From Hyphomicrobiales bacterium (GTDB lineage Bacteria; Pseudomonadota; Alphaproteobacteria; Rhizobiales; Beijerinckiaceae): a stretch of 64,000 nucleotides of DNA. The stretch lies in assembly GCA_019075865.1 (NCBI GenBank), contig JAGXAN010000006.1, positions 124,001-188,000 of the forward strand. The letters run 5' to 3'. Position numbers and translations under genes: made by a program. This document shows positions 28,055 to 38,633 of the stretch, piece after piece. Position 1 is the stretch's first letter. Every line of letters starts with the position of its first letter. Below the pieces are notes generated by a model. That model worked only from the letters and a program-made list of their open reading frames with translations, did not search any database and was not told the DNA's origin.

Positions 28055-29806
28055 ATGCATAAAGCCGCGCCCCCCGCCAATCGCCTGACCATCGCCCTCG
28101 CCCAGTTAAACTGCACCCTGGGCGATATTTCAGGCAATGTCGCCAAAGCCCGGGCCGCCCGTGTGAAAGCGGCGGCCTTTGGGGCTGATCTGGTGCTGTT
28201 TTCCGAATTGTTCATATCCGGCTACCCACCGGAAGATCTCGTACTCAAGCCAGCCTTTCAGGAGGCTTGCCGTATCGCCTGCGAAGCGCTGGCGCAAGAA
28301 ACCGCCGACAATGGCCCGGCCATGCTGATCGGTGTGCCCTGGGTGGAAGATGGCCGCCTTTACAACGCCATGGCGCTGCTCGATGGCGGCCGCATCGACG
28401 CCCTGCGTTTCAAGGTCGATTTGCCCAATTATGGCGTATTTGATGAAAAGCGGGTGTTTGCAGCCGGGCCATTGCCGGGCCCCATGGTCTTTCGCGGCGT
28501 GCGCATCGGCGTGCCAATCTGCGAGGACATCTGGGGGCCCGACCCGGTGGAATGCATAAGCGAAACCGGCGGCGAAATCCTGCTGGTGCCCAACGGCTCG
28601 CCCTATCATCACGACAAGGCCAATACGAGACTCAATATCGCGGTCGCACGCGTCAAGGAAAGTGGGCTGCCGCTCATCTATCTTAACCAGATTGGCGGTC
28701 AGGACGAACTGGTGTTTGACGGCGCTTCCTTTGCCTTGCAAGCCGATGGCGCATTGGCGCTGCAAATGCCGGCCTTTTGCGAATCGGTGGAAAAGTCGGT
28801 CTGGCAACGCGGCCCCAAAGGCTGGTTTTGCGAGCCCGCGACTCGTGTGTTGGTGCCCGAAGACATTGAGGCGGACTATTCGGCCTGCGTGCTGGGCCTG
28901 CGCGATTATGTATCCAAAAACGGCTTTCCGGGCGTTGTGATGGGCCTTTCGGGCGGCATTGACTCGGCGCTTTGCGCCGCCATGGCCGTCGATGCGCTGG
29001 GGCCGGAGCGGGTGCATTGCATCATGCTGCCCTATCACTTCACATCGCAGGATTCGCTGGATGACGCGCAAGCCTGCGCCCGCGCGCTTGGCGTGCGCTA
29101 TGATATTCTGGCCATAGCGCCAGCGGTGGCGGGCCTGGAGACGGTGCTGCAACCTTTGTTCGCCGGCCAGCCCCGCAATATAACCGAGGAAAACATCCAG
29201 AGCCGTGCGCGCGGCACCCTGTTGATGTCCATCTCCAACAAATTCGGTGCCATGGTCGTCACCACCGGCAACAAATCCGAAATGTCGGTTGGCTATGCAA
29301 CGCTCTACGGCGACATGAACGGCGGCTTCAACCCGATCAAAGACCTCTATAAAATGGAGGTTTTCGCCATGTGCGCCCTGCGCAATCAATGGAAGCCGCA
29401 AGGGTCACTGGGGCCGGATGGCGAAGTCATCCCGCAGAACATCATCACCAAACCCCCCAGCGCCGAATTGCGCGAGAACCAGAAGGACGAGGACAGCCTG
29501 CCGCCCTACCCGGTGCTGGATGATATTCTCACCTGCCTCGTGGAAAACGAAATGCGCGTCAGCGACATTGTCGCGCGCGGCCATGATCTGGAGGTGGTGC
29601 GCAAGATCGAGCGCCTGCTCTATCTGGCCGAATACAAGCGCCGCCAATCGGCACCGGGCGTAAAGGTCACGCTCAGGGGCTTTGGCCGCGACCGGCGCTA
29701 CCCGATCGTCAACAAGTTTCGCGACAATGGCCAGGAAAAGCGCGAGGCGATCATTGTCCCGGCACCGCGCGGCATAGTCGGCATGGCTGAACGCTTCGAG
29801 GAATAA
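28055..29806 (+). CDS. nadE: Glutamine-dependent NAD+ synthetase
   Basis: Two-domain enzyme of 583 residues that amidates NaAD to NAD+ using glutamine. The N-terminal nitrilase-like glutaminase has its triad in LFSELFISGYPPED (Glu), FKVDLPNYGVFDEKR (Lys) and VPICEDIWGP (Cys). The C-terminal synthetase has the PP-loop VMGLSGGIDSAL and NITEENIQSRARGTLLM. Length agrees with the alpha-proteobacterial fused form. It converges on the DUF167 gene with an 8-base gap. Confidence 0.96.
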   Translation: MHKAAPPANRLTIALAQLNCTLGDISGNVAKARAARVKAAAFGADLVLFSELFISGYPPEDLVLKPAFQEACRIACEALAQETADNGPAMLIGVPWVEDGRLYNAMALLDGGRIDALRFKVDLPNYGVFDEKRVFAAGPLPGPMVFRGVRIGVPICEDIWGPDPVECISETGGEILLVPNGSPYHHDKANTRLNIAVARVKESGLPLIYLNQIGGQDELVFDGASFALQADGALALQMPAFCESVEKSVWQRGPKGWFCEPATRVLVPEDIEADYSACVLGLRDYVSKNGFPGVVMGLSGGIDSALCAAMAVDALGPERVHCIMLPYHFTSQDSLDDAQACARALGVRYDILAIAPAVAGLETVLQPLFAGQPRNITEENIQSRARGTLLMSISNKFGAMVVTTGNKSEMSVGYATLYGDMNGGFNPIKDLYKMEVFAMCALRNQWKPQGSLGPDGEVIPQNIITKPPSAELRENQKDEDSLPPYPVLDDILTCLVENEMRVSDIVARGHDLEVVRKIERLLYLAEYKRRQSAPGVKVTLRGFGRDRRYPIVNKFRDNGQEKREAIIVPAPRGIVGMAERFEE

Positions 29807-29814
29807 GCCTGCCG

Positions 29815-30141
29815 CTAGGCTAATGCCAGCAGGCGCGCGGTCATTTCTTGCATCGACAGGCCACGGATCCGGAAGGATTTGACCCGCGCGGTCGCGCCAT
29901 GGGCAAGCTCGATCCGCGACACCGGAATCTCCAGCCATTTGGCCAGCAGTTTCAGCAGCGCCTTGTTGGCGGCGCCATCTTCGGGCACTGCCCGCACCCG
30001 CGCTTTCAGCACCGCACGGCCATTGGCAAGCGCCTCGACGCCCTCCACCGCATCGCGTCCGCCACGTGGCGTCAGCCGCACATGCAGAAGCACGCCATCG
30101 GCGCAGGCTTCCACGCAAGGCGGAAGACCGGCCTCGGCCAT
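29815..30141 (-). CDS. DUF167/YggU family protein
   Basis: A 108-residue protein of the DUF167 family: VRLTPRGGRDAVEGVEAL, LKARVRAVPEDGAANKALLKLLAKWL and a VKSFRIRG end. The function of the family is unknown. The ATG at 30141 overlaps the parC stop as TGATG, so it is coupled to parC; the in-frame start at 30213 would lie deep inside parC. Confidence 0.88.
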   Translation of the reverse strand: MAEAGLPPCVEACADGVLLHVRLTPRGGRDAVEGVEALANGRAVLKARVRAVPEDGAANKALLKLLAKWLEIPVSRIELAHGATARVKSFRIRGLSMQEMTARLLALA

Positions 30142-32384
30142 CAACCGAACTTGTTGTTTTTCGGGAAGCCCTTGGGTGGCAAACGGCCCGCTTCCCCGCG
30201 ATTGCCAATCCATTCGCGCAGTTCTGCCCCGGCTACGGTCCAGGTTCGCCCCGATGTGTCGCGCCAGGTCAAGCCATCGGCCAAATTGAACGCCTTGGCA
30301 TCGGAAACGCCGCCATCCTTGTATTTTTGCAGCCGAACACCCTTGCCGCGCACCATCGCCGCCAATTGACTGATCGGGAACACCAGCAATTTACGGTTTT
30401 CGCCAATGACGGCAACATGATCGCCATCGGCCGGGGTCAACACCGCCGCTGTGGCATTTTCGTCCACCACCAGAAGCGCTTTACCCTTGCGCGTGCCGCC
30501 CACCATATCATCCTGCGATACGATGAAGCCCCGGCCATCGCTACCCGCCACCAGCATTTTTGTGTTTGGCACATAGGGGATCAAGGCGAAAACATCTTCA
30601 CCCTCATCAATATCCGCCATCAGGCGGATCGGTTCGCCATAGCCGCGCCCGCCGGGCACTTTGGCTGCTTCCAGCGTGAAAGCCTTGCCATTGGTCGCCA
30701 GCACCAGCAATTTGCTGGCCGTATCGGTAAAGAATGAAAGCTTGAGCGCGTCGTCGCCCTTGAACGCCATACTGCCGGCATCCGCGACATGGCCTTTCAG
30801 CGCGCGGATCCAGCCCTTCTGGGTGACGACAATGGTCACCGGCTCACGCTCGATCATAGCCTCGGCCAGGTCATCGGCTGCCGTCACCGGCGTATCCTCA
30901 AACGTCGTGCGCCTTTTGCCGATTTTGGTATCGAGGCCATATTTCTTGCGAATGTCGCGAATATCGGCGCCGATCACTTTCCACTGAATCGCGGGGTCGG
31001 CAATCAGCGCATCAATCGCCTTCTGCTCTTTCAAAAGCGCATCGTTCTCGGTTCGCAACTGCATTTCTTCCAGCCGCCGCAAGGCGCGCAAACGCGTGTC
31101 GAGCACATAATTGACCTGCACTTCGCTGAGCGAAAAGGTCTGGATCAACATTTCCTTGGGCTCATCTTCCTCGCGGATGATGCGGATGACTTCATCCAGA
31201 TTGAGAAAAATCGCCAGCATGCCAGCCAGCAGTTCGAGTCGGTGCGCGATTTGCCCCAGCCGGAATTTCGAGCGGCGCAGCAGCACCGTCCGGCGATGGT
31301 CGAGCCATTGCTGCAAGGCTTCGACCAGCGAGACCACGCGCGGCACCACGCCGTCCACCAGCACATTCAGGTTCATGGCAAAACGTGTCTCAAGCTCGCT
31401 GACCCGAAACAGCCCCTCCATCATCACCAAAGGATCAATGGTGCGCACGCGCGGCTCGATAACCAGCCGCACATCTTCGGCCGATTCGTCGCGGATATCG
31501 CCCACCAGCGGCAATTTGCGTTCATTGACGAGATCACCCAGTTTCTCCATCAGCCGGGCTTTTTGCACCATATATGGGATTTCGGTAATCACCGCGACCC
31601 AGGTGCCGCGTCCGGTCTCTTCCTTGTGCCAACGTGCCCGCAAGCGAAACGAGCCGCGCCCGGTCTTGTAGGATTGCGCAATCGAGGCGCGTGTCTCGAC
31701 GATAATGCCGCCCGTAGGGAAATCCGGCCCCGGCACAAACTCCAGCAATTGGTCGCTGGTCGCATCCCTGTGGCCGATCAGATAAAGCGCGGCATCACAA
31801 AGCTCGGCCACATTATGGGGCGGAATCGAGGTTGCCATACCAACCGCAATGCCCTGCGCGCCATTGGCCAGCAAATTCGGGAAGGCCGCGGGCAGAACCA
31901 CAGGCTCCTGCTTCTCCGCCGAATAATTGTCACGAAAATCAATCGCATCCTCGTCAATTCCCTCCATCAGGAATTGCGCCACTTGCGTCAACCGTGCCTC
32001 GGTATAGCGATAGGCAGCCGCCGAATCGCCGTCGATATTGCCAAAATTGCCCTGCCCGTCGATCAACGGATAACGCGACGAAAAATCCTGCGCCAGCCGC
32101 ACCAGCGCCTCATAGATCGCCTGATCGCCATGCGGGTGAAAATCACCCATGACATCGCCGACGATCTTCGCGCATTTCTTGAACGCAGCCGCCGGATCCA
32201 GCCGCAATATGTGCATGGAATATAAAATGCGCCGGTGCACCGGCTTCAGTCCGTCACGGGCATCGGGAAGCGCCCGCCCCATAATGGTCGACAAGGCATA
32301 GGCCAGATAGCGCTCTTCCAGCGCATCCCGCAGGTTGACATCGGTTGGCGCAATCGGTGCCGGGGGATTGGGAACATCTGCCAT
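30141..32384 (-). CDS. parC: DNA topoisomerase IV subunit A
   Basis: Type IIA topoisomerase cleavage subunit that decatenates chromosomes, 747 residues. Features: [26 protein letters not shown] at the N-terminus, the quinolone-resistance region [19 protein letters not shown], the catalytic tyrosine in [10 protein letters not shown] near residue 125, the long coiled coil ([20 protein letters not shown]) and C-terminal beta-pinwheel blades. It is shorter at the C-terminus than GyrA, which supports ParC over GyrA. It is followed by the coupled DUF167 gene. Confidence 0.94.
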   Translation of the reverse strand: MADVPNPPAPIAPTDVNLRDALEERYLAYALSTIMGRALPDARDGLKPVHRRILYSMHILRLDPAAAFKKCAKIVGDVMGDFHPHGDQAIYEALVRLAQDFSSRYPLIDGQGNFGNIDGDSAAAYRYTEARLTQVAQFLMEGIDEDAIDFRDNYSAEKQEPVVLPAAFPNLLANGAQGIAVGMATSIPPHNVAELCDAALYLIGHRDATSDQLLEFVPGPDFPTGGIIVETRASIAQSYKTGRGSFRLRARWHKEETGRGTWVAVITEIPYMVQKARLMEKLGDLVNERKLPLVGDIRDESAEDVRLVIEPRVRTIDPLVMMEGLFRVSELETRFAMNLNVLVDGVVPRVVSLVEALQQWLDHRRTVLLRRSKFRLGQIAHRLELLAGMLAIFLNLDEVIRIIREEDEPKEMLIQTFSLSEVQVNYVLDTRLRALRRLEEMQLRTENDALLKEQKAIDALIADPAIQWKVIGADIRDIRKKYGLDTKIGKRRTTFEDTPVTAADDLAEAMIEREPVTIVVTQKGWIRALKGHVADAGSMAFKGDDALKLSFFTDTASKLLVLATNGKAFTLEAAKVPGGRGYGEPIRLMADIDEGEDVFALIPYVPNTKMLVAGSDGRGFIVSQDDMVGGTRKGKALLVVDENATAAVLTPADGDHVAVIGENRKLLVFPISQLAAMVRGKGVRLQKYKDGGVSDAKAFNLADGLTWRDTSGRTWTVAGAELREWIGNRGEAGRLPPKGFPKNNKFG

Positions 32385-32445
32385 GCCTAGGGGCTACTAA
32401 ACCTGTGCCCAACAGGCAAGCTCTAAGCCCGCCGTATCCACGCCT

Positions 32446-33822
32446 TTATTGCGTCAGGTGCGGGCTCATCGCGGTAGCTTTGGCAAACAGCATCGACATG
32501 GCATTTTGAATGGCATTGGGCGCCATGGCACTCATCGCCATGGAAGGATCGCTTGCGCAAGCCTGCATGTTGGTGCTGGTCTGGGAAAGCAGGTTCTGGT
32601 TGATGTAATTGTAACGCAGATTATTGGAGGCCAAATCCACCGGTGCGATCAGATATTGCGTCTCCAGCGTCATCATGCGCACACCGGCCGATTTCAGCGA
32701 CGCGCACCAGTTCGGGTCCACGCCTTCCAGTTCCATCACGCCATTATTGACCGGATCAGGCACGGCGGAGGGTAAAAAATTCGGCAAGGTCGGGCTCATG
32801 ACCCATGTCGAGGACGATTGGTTATCCGTGGTATTGCTAACGGCATCGGTCGCCAGAATGGCAAAAGGCAGCGGCTGCGACGCTGAACTGCCGTCCCCTA
32901 TGGTCGCCACCTTACCCTGCAGGGCGGATAATGCCGTCGCCGCATTGGTGCCCGCATCATAGCCTTGCAATGTCATGGCATTGGCGGCAGCAATCACCGC
33001 ATTCATATCCGCAGTTAAATCAATAACCGTGGAGAAATTGGTGGCAAAGCTGTAAATGCCGATGCGGATATAAGGCGTGGTGGCGTTGATGGCCGCGGCC
33101 TGATTGACGATATTGACGATCGAATTTTTCAGCACGTCGAAGCGCAATTGCACCGGCTTTCCAGAGATGGCGTTGGTAAGCGTGCGTGCTGTGGCATCGG
33201 TTCCCGTGGCATGGCACCCCAGCGAGCAGCCAATGCCGGCGTTCATGGCATCAATATCGCCTTGCGTCGCTCCTATCCCCATGGAGCCGGAAGCATCGGC
33301 GAGGATATAAATATCGACATATTTGGGAACCGAGGTGGATGTCTGGCCGGAACTCGCTGTAGCCGATCCGGTTATGGCTATGGAGGATAGCCCGACAAAT
33401 GCCCCGAACACCAGATTGTAATTGGCCTTATAGGCTACGGTCGCCGTATAGCTGCCGGGGCTGCCAGTGACATTGACATTCAGAGTGGAAACAACCGCCC
33501 CGTTGGTGATCCGCCCCGAATTGAATACCCGATTGGCCACCAATGTAGAGTTGGTGATCTGGTCCGCTGCAGTTGCATTGGGGATAATCGCCCCATGCGA
33601 AACCGCCGCAAGCGCCGCCGAATCCGCCGCAGATTGCAAGGAGCTTTTGGCGGCTGTCATCGATGAATAGTCGATTGCCGCGCCCACAAAACCCATCAGG
33701 GCGATGGAGCAAAAGGCAAAAAGCATCGCAAAATTGCCATCTTCTGCCCGCGCAAAATCCATGCCGCGCCTGCGTACGGAAGCCAGAGCGTTTTTCAGGA
33801 AATTTGGCTCAACCCAATTCAT
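32446..33822 (-). CDS. Tad-like pilus protein with vWA domain (TadG-like)
   Basis: A 458-residue protein. The N-terminus has the Flp/Tad pseudopilin-like segment: DFARAEDGNFAMLFAFCSIA, a membrane helix, and a YSSMTAAKSSLQSAADSAALAA helix, as in TadE/TadG. A von Willebrand factor A domain follows, with MIDAS motif ILADASGSMG near residue 165. The C-terminus (residues about 400-458) holds further vWA-type strands. Start ATG 33822 is favoured; a start at 33951 would add 43 atypical residues. No other tad genes are nearby. Confidence 0.82.
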   Translation of the reverse strand: MNWVEPNFLKNALASVRRRGMDFARAEDGNFAMLFAFCSIALMGFVGAAIDYSSMTAAKSSLQSAADSAALAAVSHGAIIPNATAADQITNSTLVANRVFNSGRITNGAVVSTLNVNVTGSPGSYTATVAYKANYNLVFGAFVGLSSIAITGSATASSGQTSTSVPKYVDIYILADASGSMGIGATQGDIDAMNAGIGCSLGCHATGTDATARTLTNAISGKPVQLRFDVLKNSIVNIVNQAAAINATTPYIRIGIYSFATNFSTVIDLTADMNAVIAAANAMTLQGYDAGTNAATALSALQGKVATIGDGSSASQPLPFAILATDAVSNTTDNQSSSTWVMSPTLPNFLPSAVPDPVNNGVMELEGVDPNWCASLKSAGVRMMTLETQYLIAPVDLASNNLRYNYINQNLLSQTSTNMQACASDPSMAMSAMAPNAIQNAMSMLFAKATAMSPHLTQ

Positions 33823-33977
33823 AAAATGAACCTGAATACTACGAATACGGCAATGTGGACCCCCATGTGTCCGAATGACGGATCGTTGAAGGTGAGTTGA
33901 GTAGAGCAATTCAAGGTTTATCAACCCATAACACAATGTTTGAAACGCCAAATCTTTTGCGCAGTTTCAAATTATTG

Positions 33978-34730
33978 TTAATCGCGGGTTTCAATTTGGC
34001 TGGAGGCCAAAGCCAGCCGAACGTAATTTTCGCGCACGGGCGGAACCATCATGCCGCGCGGCTCGAATACATGCCGATGGAGAAAATATCCAGTCATCCG
34101 AAACGCTGCCAGCAATTGCGATTGGCTTATTTCATTGGACGTCTCATAGCCATTGCCGTGCAAAAAAGCTGGCAGCGGCAACAGGCGATTGGCATAGGCC
34201 AGCCCCGCCGAAGCGCAGACAGCGCGGCCGGTGCGCGGTGACACATAGGCCAGCCTGCCGCTCTCGCCATGCACGGCGCATTGTTCCAGATCGAGCCCAA
34301 AACCCAGTTCCGTCAGCAAATCCAGCTCAAACCTTGCCATGCTGGCAGCCCCTGCCCCGGCTTCATTCAATTGATCGCAAATGGCCAGCGCCAGCGCATG
34401 CAGTTCAGGGTATGGCTCGCGCTCGGGCAGCAAACGAAGCAGAATTCCGAGCAAGGCTATACCATGCAGGGCCGCCTCGCGCTCCATGATGGCCCCGGCC
34501 CGCGCCCGCAGCGCCTCCACGTTCAGCACCCCCAAATGTTCGTCAATACGGGCGCGCCAATTGGCGGCGACGCAATTGCCCGGTTGCAACACCGGTTGCA
34601 TCCTTTTGGAGCGACCGCCGCGCACCATGCCAAGATGGCGTCCGTGCAGCGCGGTCATCAGTTCCAGAATGACCGAGCTTTCGCCGTGCCGCCGCACGCC
34701 TATCACCAGTCCTTCATCTTGCCAATCCAT
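33978..34730 (-). CDS. recO: DNA repair protein RecO
   Basis: RecO of 250 residues, which acts with RecF/RecR to load RecA at gaps. The N-terminal OB-fold has EGLVIGVRRHGESSVILELM and HLGMVRGGRSKR; the helical C-terminal part has LDLLTELGFGLDLEQCAVHG, YVSPRTGRAV. Length is normal. It lies 69 bases after era in the usual era-recO order. Confidence 0.92.
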   Translation of the reverse strand: MDWQDEGLVIGVRRHGESSVILELMTALHGRHLGMVRGGRSKRMQPVLQPGNCVAANWRARIDEHLGVLNVEALRARAGAIMEREAALHGIALLGILLRLLPEREPYPELHALALAICDQLNEAGAGAASMARFELDLLTELGFGLDLEQCAVHGESGRLAYVSPRTGRAVCASAGLAYANRLLPLPAFLHGNGYETSNEISQSQLLAAFRMTGYFLHRHVFEPRGMMVPPVRENYVRLALASSQIETRD

Positions 34731-34799
34731 TCTGCCTCACCATTCCATCTTGCCTCGCAAGGCGTGGATCAGCCCATCGGCAACGCTCTCCAGCCTGGC

Positions 34800-35708
34800 T
34801 CAGCCGCGCGGGAATTCAAGCCCCATGGCGCGATAGCGCTCCGGGTCATCCGCCCAGTTTTCCCGAACCTTCACGAACAAAAACAGGTGCACCTTGGTCT
34901 CTGCGGCCTCGGCAATATCCTTGCGCGCCGCCGAACCGATGGATTTGAGCGTCTGCCCACCCTCACCGATCACAATTTTCTTGTGGCCCTCACGCATCAC
35001 GAAAATAGTCTGCTCGATCCGCGCCGAGCCATCCTTCAGCACCTTCCAGATGTCGGTTTCAACATGCGTCTGGTAGGGCAATTCATCGTGCAGGCGCTCA
35101 AATATCTTTTCGCGGGTAATTTCGGCCGCCAGCGTGCGCAATGGCGCATCCGACACCTGGTCCTCGTCATAAAGCCACGGGCCGGGCTTCATCATCAGCC
35201 CCAGTTTCTCCAGCAATTTGGGCACGCCATGTCCCCGAAGGGCCGAAACCATAAACGTATCGACAAACGGGCACATCTGGTTGATATCCCCGGCGAGTTT
35301 CAAAAGCTCCGAGGCCTCCAGCGTATCAATTTTGTTGAGGATCAGCACTTTGGGCGCCTTGAGCGGCAGCAGCGCCTGCAAAATCGCCGCTTCCTCTTCG
35401 CCAATGCCCTTTTTGGCATCAATCAGCAAAGCAATGACATCGGCATCGCCCGCTCCGCCCCAGGCCGAGGTCACCATGGCCCGGTCCAAACGCCGCTTGG
35501 GTGCAAATATGCCCGGCGTATCGACAAAGATCACCTGCGAGACCCCGGAAAGCGCTATCCCGCGCACCTGCGTGCGGGTCGTCTGCACTTTGCGCGAGAC
35601 AATGGAAACCTTGGCTCCGACCAATTGGTTGAGCAATGTGGATTTACCTGCATTCGGTGAACCGATCAGAGCCACGAATCCACAGGTCGTTGTTGTTTCA
35701 TTTGTCAA
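34800..35708 (-). CDS. era: GTPase Era
   Basis: Essential GTPase that binds 16S rRNA during 30S assembly, 302 residues. G1 is GSPNAGKST (residues about 16-24), G3 is DTPG, G4 is NKID, and a C-terminal KH domain ends with VIGEGGQTLKSIG and VHLFLFVKVRENW. The start is a TTG at 35708, placed by an AAGGAA site eight bases upstream; no upstream ATG is in frame. The rnc gene that often precedes era is not here. Confidence 0.93.
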   Translation of the reverse strand: MTNETTTTCGFVALIGSPNAGKSTLLNQLVGAKVSIVSRKVQTTRTQVRGIALSGVSQVIFVDTPGIFAPKRRLDRAMVTSAWGGAGDADVIALLIDAKKGIGEEEAAILQALLPLKAPKVLILNKIDTLEASELLKLAGDINQMCPFVDTFMVSALRGHGVPKLLEKLGLMMKPGPWLYDEDQVSDAPLRTLAAEITREKIFERLHDELPYQTHVETDIWKVLKDGSARIEQTIFVMREGHKKIVIGEGGQTLKSIGSAARKDIAEAAETKVHLFLFVKVRENWADDPERYRAMGLEFPRG

Positions 35709-35814
35709 AATAGGTTTCCTTGGACGCCTCGGAATTCAATTGCGGCGTGCGTTGCAGCATAGTTATTTTTTGGCCCAAACGGAAGCCATGCTTTGTAAGC
35801 GGCCATTTGCGCAA

Positions 35815-37023
35815 TCAAGCAGCCGCCAGATGACGCCGCCGCAACCGGTTGAACAGCAACAGCAGAAGCGCCACCAAGACCGGCGGAAACACCACCCAAT
35901 TGACACTGGCCCAGCCAAAGAATGCCAGCAATTGACCCGATGAGAAAGATCCGATCGCCATGGTGCTGAAGATCAAAAAGTCGTTGAACGCCTGCACTTT
36001 GGCCCGCTCGGCGGCGGTATGGGTTTCCACCACCATGGCCGAAGCCCCGATAAAGCCAAAATTCCAGCCAAGCCCGAGCAAGGTCAACCCGAGCACGAAA
36101 TGGGTGAGGGTAATGCCGCTGAGGCCCAGAACCGCCGCACTCGCAATCATCAGCAAGCCCGCCCCCACCACCTTGCGCGCACCAAACCGGCTGATGATCG
36201 CACCCGTGAGGAAACTTGGCAGATACATCGCAACCACATGCCATTGAATGACAAAATTGGAGTCCTGCGGCGCAAAACCACACATTTTCATGGCGAGCGG
36301 CGCGGAAGTCATCACCAGATTCATCAAGGCATAGGACACGACGCCACAAAGCGCCGCGACGATGAAGTTAAGTTGGCGCACGATCTCAAACAACGGCCGC
36401 GCCCCATCGGTATGCGATGCGGGGGGCTTGGGAATGTCAATCGTCGACACCACCGCGAGCGCAATCAGTGCCACAACGGCCTGCACCACAAAACTCGCCG
36501 CGAACAGATAGGGGCGCCAAAGATTCATGGTCAGTGTCACCAGTTCCGGCCCGAGCAGTCCGTGAATGACACCCCCCGCCATCACCAGGGAAATCGCCCG
36601 CGCCCGCAGCGAATGGGCAACGCCATCGGCCGCCGCAAACCGGTAACTTTGAACCACCGCGCCATAAATGCCGCCAAAAAACGTGGCCATGCAAAACAGC
36701 CAGAATATCTGATGGATAACCGCATAGGCGGCCAATATCCCGCATAGCACACCGGCGCTGGTGCCAATCATGAATACCGGGCGTCGGCCAAAGCGGCGCG
36801 CAATCACCCCGGCGGGCAGTGTCGAGATGGCCATGCCAACGACATAGCAGGAGATTGGCAGCGTCGCGAGGCCGCGCACGGGTGCCAGTTGCACGCCGAT
36901 AATGGCACCGGTGGCAAAAATAACCGTCGAATTGGCCCCGGCCAGAGCCATTGCCGCCGCCAACCGCCAGACATTGGCACGGGCACGATGATCCTCATTC
37001 ACGCTGGCAGCGGTGGTGGTCAT
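35815..37023 (-). CDS. MFS transporter
   Basis: Twelve-helix major facilitator of about 402 residues. The MFS signature is AGVIARRFGRRPVFMIG after the second helix, and a second copy of the motif occurs near residue 260 (ISRFGARKVVGAG). The N-terminus is cytoplasmic and short. No substrate can be assigned. ATG 37023 has an AGAG site; an in-frame ATG at 37038 is the alternative. It lies downstream of thiL on the same strand. Confidence 0.85.
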   Translation of the reverse strand: MTTTAASVNEDHRARANVWRLAAAMALAGANSTVIFATGAIIGVQLAPVRGLATLPISCYVVGMAISTLPAGVIARRFGRRPVFMIGTSAGVLCGILAAYAVIHQIFWLFCMATFFGGIYGAVVQSYRFAAADGVAHSLRARAISLVMAGGVIHGLLGPELVTLTMNLWRPYLFAASFVVQAVVALIALAVVSTIDIPKPPASHTDGARPLFEIVRQLNFIVAALCGVVSYALMNLVMTSAPLAMKMCGFAPQDSNFVIQWHVVAMYLPSFLTGAIISRFGARKVVGAGLLMIASAAVLGLSGITLTHFVLGLTLLGLGWNFGFIGASAMVVETHTAAERAKVQAFNDFLIFSTMAIGSFSSGQLLAFFGWASVNWVVFPPVLVALLLLLFNRLRRRHLAAA

Positions 37024-37164
37024 TTTAATCTCTGGCAAAGTAATGGCCCAACATGCCGGGCGCGGTCTGAATCAGGAGCAAACCAGAACTATCGCATATT
37101 TTGCAAGACGCGTCGATGCGCGCAGGCGATCAATTGTTGCGCGACGCCAATGTCCAGACATCGT

Positions 37165-38151
37165 TCAAAAATGCTGGTAGCGATCCTGGCTGAAGGTCTG
37201 GAGACTGCCGTCAGCATTTTGCCAGATCACTTGCGGGTCCGCAGTCGCCACGCCAATGCGGGCAACTTTCACCCCTGCATCCGCCGCCGCCTTTTCAAAA
37301 TCTGCCATCTTTTGCGGCTCGATGGCGCATAAAACCTCATAATCATCGCCGCCGGTCAACGCGCTTTGCCACAGATCGGGTTGCAGGACCATGGCCGCAC
37401 GCGCCGCCTCGCTGATCGGTACCGCCGAGAGATCCAGCCTGCCGCCCACATTTGAGGCCCGCAGCATTTTGGCAAGGTCCCCAACAAATCCATCCGAAAC
37501 ATCCATCGCCCCGCGCGCAAAGGCCTGCAATGGCCCGGCCAGGCCCATCCGGGGCTGCGGCACCAGATAGCGCTGCGTCAAAAACTGGCTGTGTTCGGGC
37601 GGCAATGGCCCGCCCAACCTTCCAAGCCGAATCGCCAGCCCCAGCGCGGCATCGCCAATCGTCCCGCTCACATAAAGCCCGTCGCCAGCCCGCACCCCGG
37701 TGCGCGGCACCATTTTACCCGCAGGCACCTGCCCCAATGCGGTGATCGACAGGCTCAACGGGCCGCTTGTCTCCACCGTATCCCCGCCCAGCAGCGCAAT
37801 GCCAAATTCGGCAGAATCGGCACCAAGTCCCTGCGCAAATTGCGCGAGCCAGTCTTCCGGAAACTGCGCCTGCCAGCCTTTGGGCAGCATCAATGCCAGC
37901 AGAAATCCCACAGGCACCGCGCCTTTGGCCGCCAGATCGGAGAGATTGACCCGTAGCGCCTTGCGCGCGATTTCAAAAGGCGGATCGGCGGCAAAAAAAT
38001 GCACATCTGCCACCAAGGCGTCATTGGTGATGACCAGATCAAACCCGTCGGGCAGGCGCACCAGCGCCGCATCATCTTTCAGGCCCAGCCCGCCAGCGCC
38101 CGCAAGGGGCGCAAAATAGCGCGCGATGATCTCATCTTCCCGCATGCGCAT
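37165..38151 (-). CDS. thiL: Thiamine-monophosphate kinase
   Basis: ThiL phosphorylates thiamine monophosphate to the pyrophosphate, 328 residues. Features: DEIIARYFAPLAG start, DDAALVRLPDGFDLVITND, HFFAADPPFEIARKALRVN, LLGGDTVETSGPLSLSITA and AMDVSDGFVGDLAKML, with SALTGGDDYEVLCAI near the end. ATG 38151 has GGGAG at proper spacing. It sits 17 bases after nusB in the usual riboflavin-nusB-thiL order. Confidence 0.95.
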   Translation of the reverse strand: MRMREDEIIARYFAPLAGAGGLGLKDDAALVRLPDGFDLVITNDALVADVHFFAADPPFEIARKALRVNLSDLAAKGAVPVGFLLALMLPKGWQAQFPEDWLAQFAQGLGADSAEFGIALLGGDTVETSGPLSLSITALGQVPAGKMVPRTGVRAGDGLYVSGTIGDAALGLAIRLGRLGGPLPPEHSQFLTQRYLVPQPRMGLAGPLQAFARGAMDVSDGFVGDLAKMLRASNVGGRLDLSAVPISEAARAAMVLQPDLWQSALTGGDDYEVLCAIEPQKMADFEKAAADAGVKVARIGVATADPQVIWQNADGSLQTFSQDRYQHF

Positions 38152-38168
38152 CTGGCACTCCCGACCGG

Positions 38169-38633
38169 CTAGGCACCCCGGTTGAATTCATCCGCCCGCA
38201 TGGCCCGTGCCAGCGTGTCCAGCACGGCATTGATCATGCCTGATTCCTCATGCGCGAAAAAGCCACCGGCAACATCAACATATTCGGCAATGACAACCCG
38301 CGCCGGAATATCCTTGCGCTTGAAAAGCTCATAGGTGCCTGCGCGCAATATCGCCCGCATCAAGGCTTCGATACGTTTCAGGGGCCAGCCGGGCTGCAAA
38401 TTATCATTCACCAAGCGGTCCAGCGGTTCCTGATCCTTCAAAACGCCCATCACAATATCGCGAAAGAATGCGATTTCGGCGGGCTTGTATTGATCGCCCT
38501 CCACTTCCTGCCCGATCCAGTAGGTTTCAAATTCAGCGAATATCTCGTTAAGGCCCTTGCCGGTGACATCCATTTGGTAAAGCGCCTGGCAAGCGGCCAG
38601 CCGTGCGGCGGAGCGGTGTTCAGCGCGCGACAT
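38169..38633 (-). CDS. nusB: Transcription antitermination factor NusB
   Basis: NusB binds boxA RNA with NusE to allow antitermination of rRNA operons, 154 residues. The all-helical fold is indicated by AARLAACQALYQMDVTG, FFRDIVMGVLKDQEPLD, RIEALMRAILRAGTYEL and VVIAEYVDVAGGFF, which match the family. The ATG overlaps the ribH stop as TAATG, so the two are coupled. Confidence 0.95.
   Translation of the reverse strand: MSRAEHRSAARLAACQALYQMDVTGKGLNEIFAEFETYWIGQEVEGDQYKPAEIAFFRDIVMGVLKDQEPLDRLVNDNLQPGWPLKRIEALMRAILRAGTYELFKRKDIPARVVIAEYVDVAGGFFAHEESGMINAVLDTLARAMRADEFNRGA

Noticed and set aside
28130-29401. Long minus-strand frame opposite nadE
   Set aside because: nadE is complete with all motifs; the opposite frame has none.
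30789-32225. Long plus-strand frame opposite parC
   Set aside because: It is antisense to a complete topoisomerase gene and shows no family.
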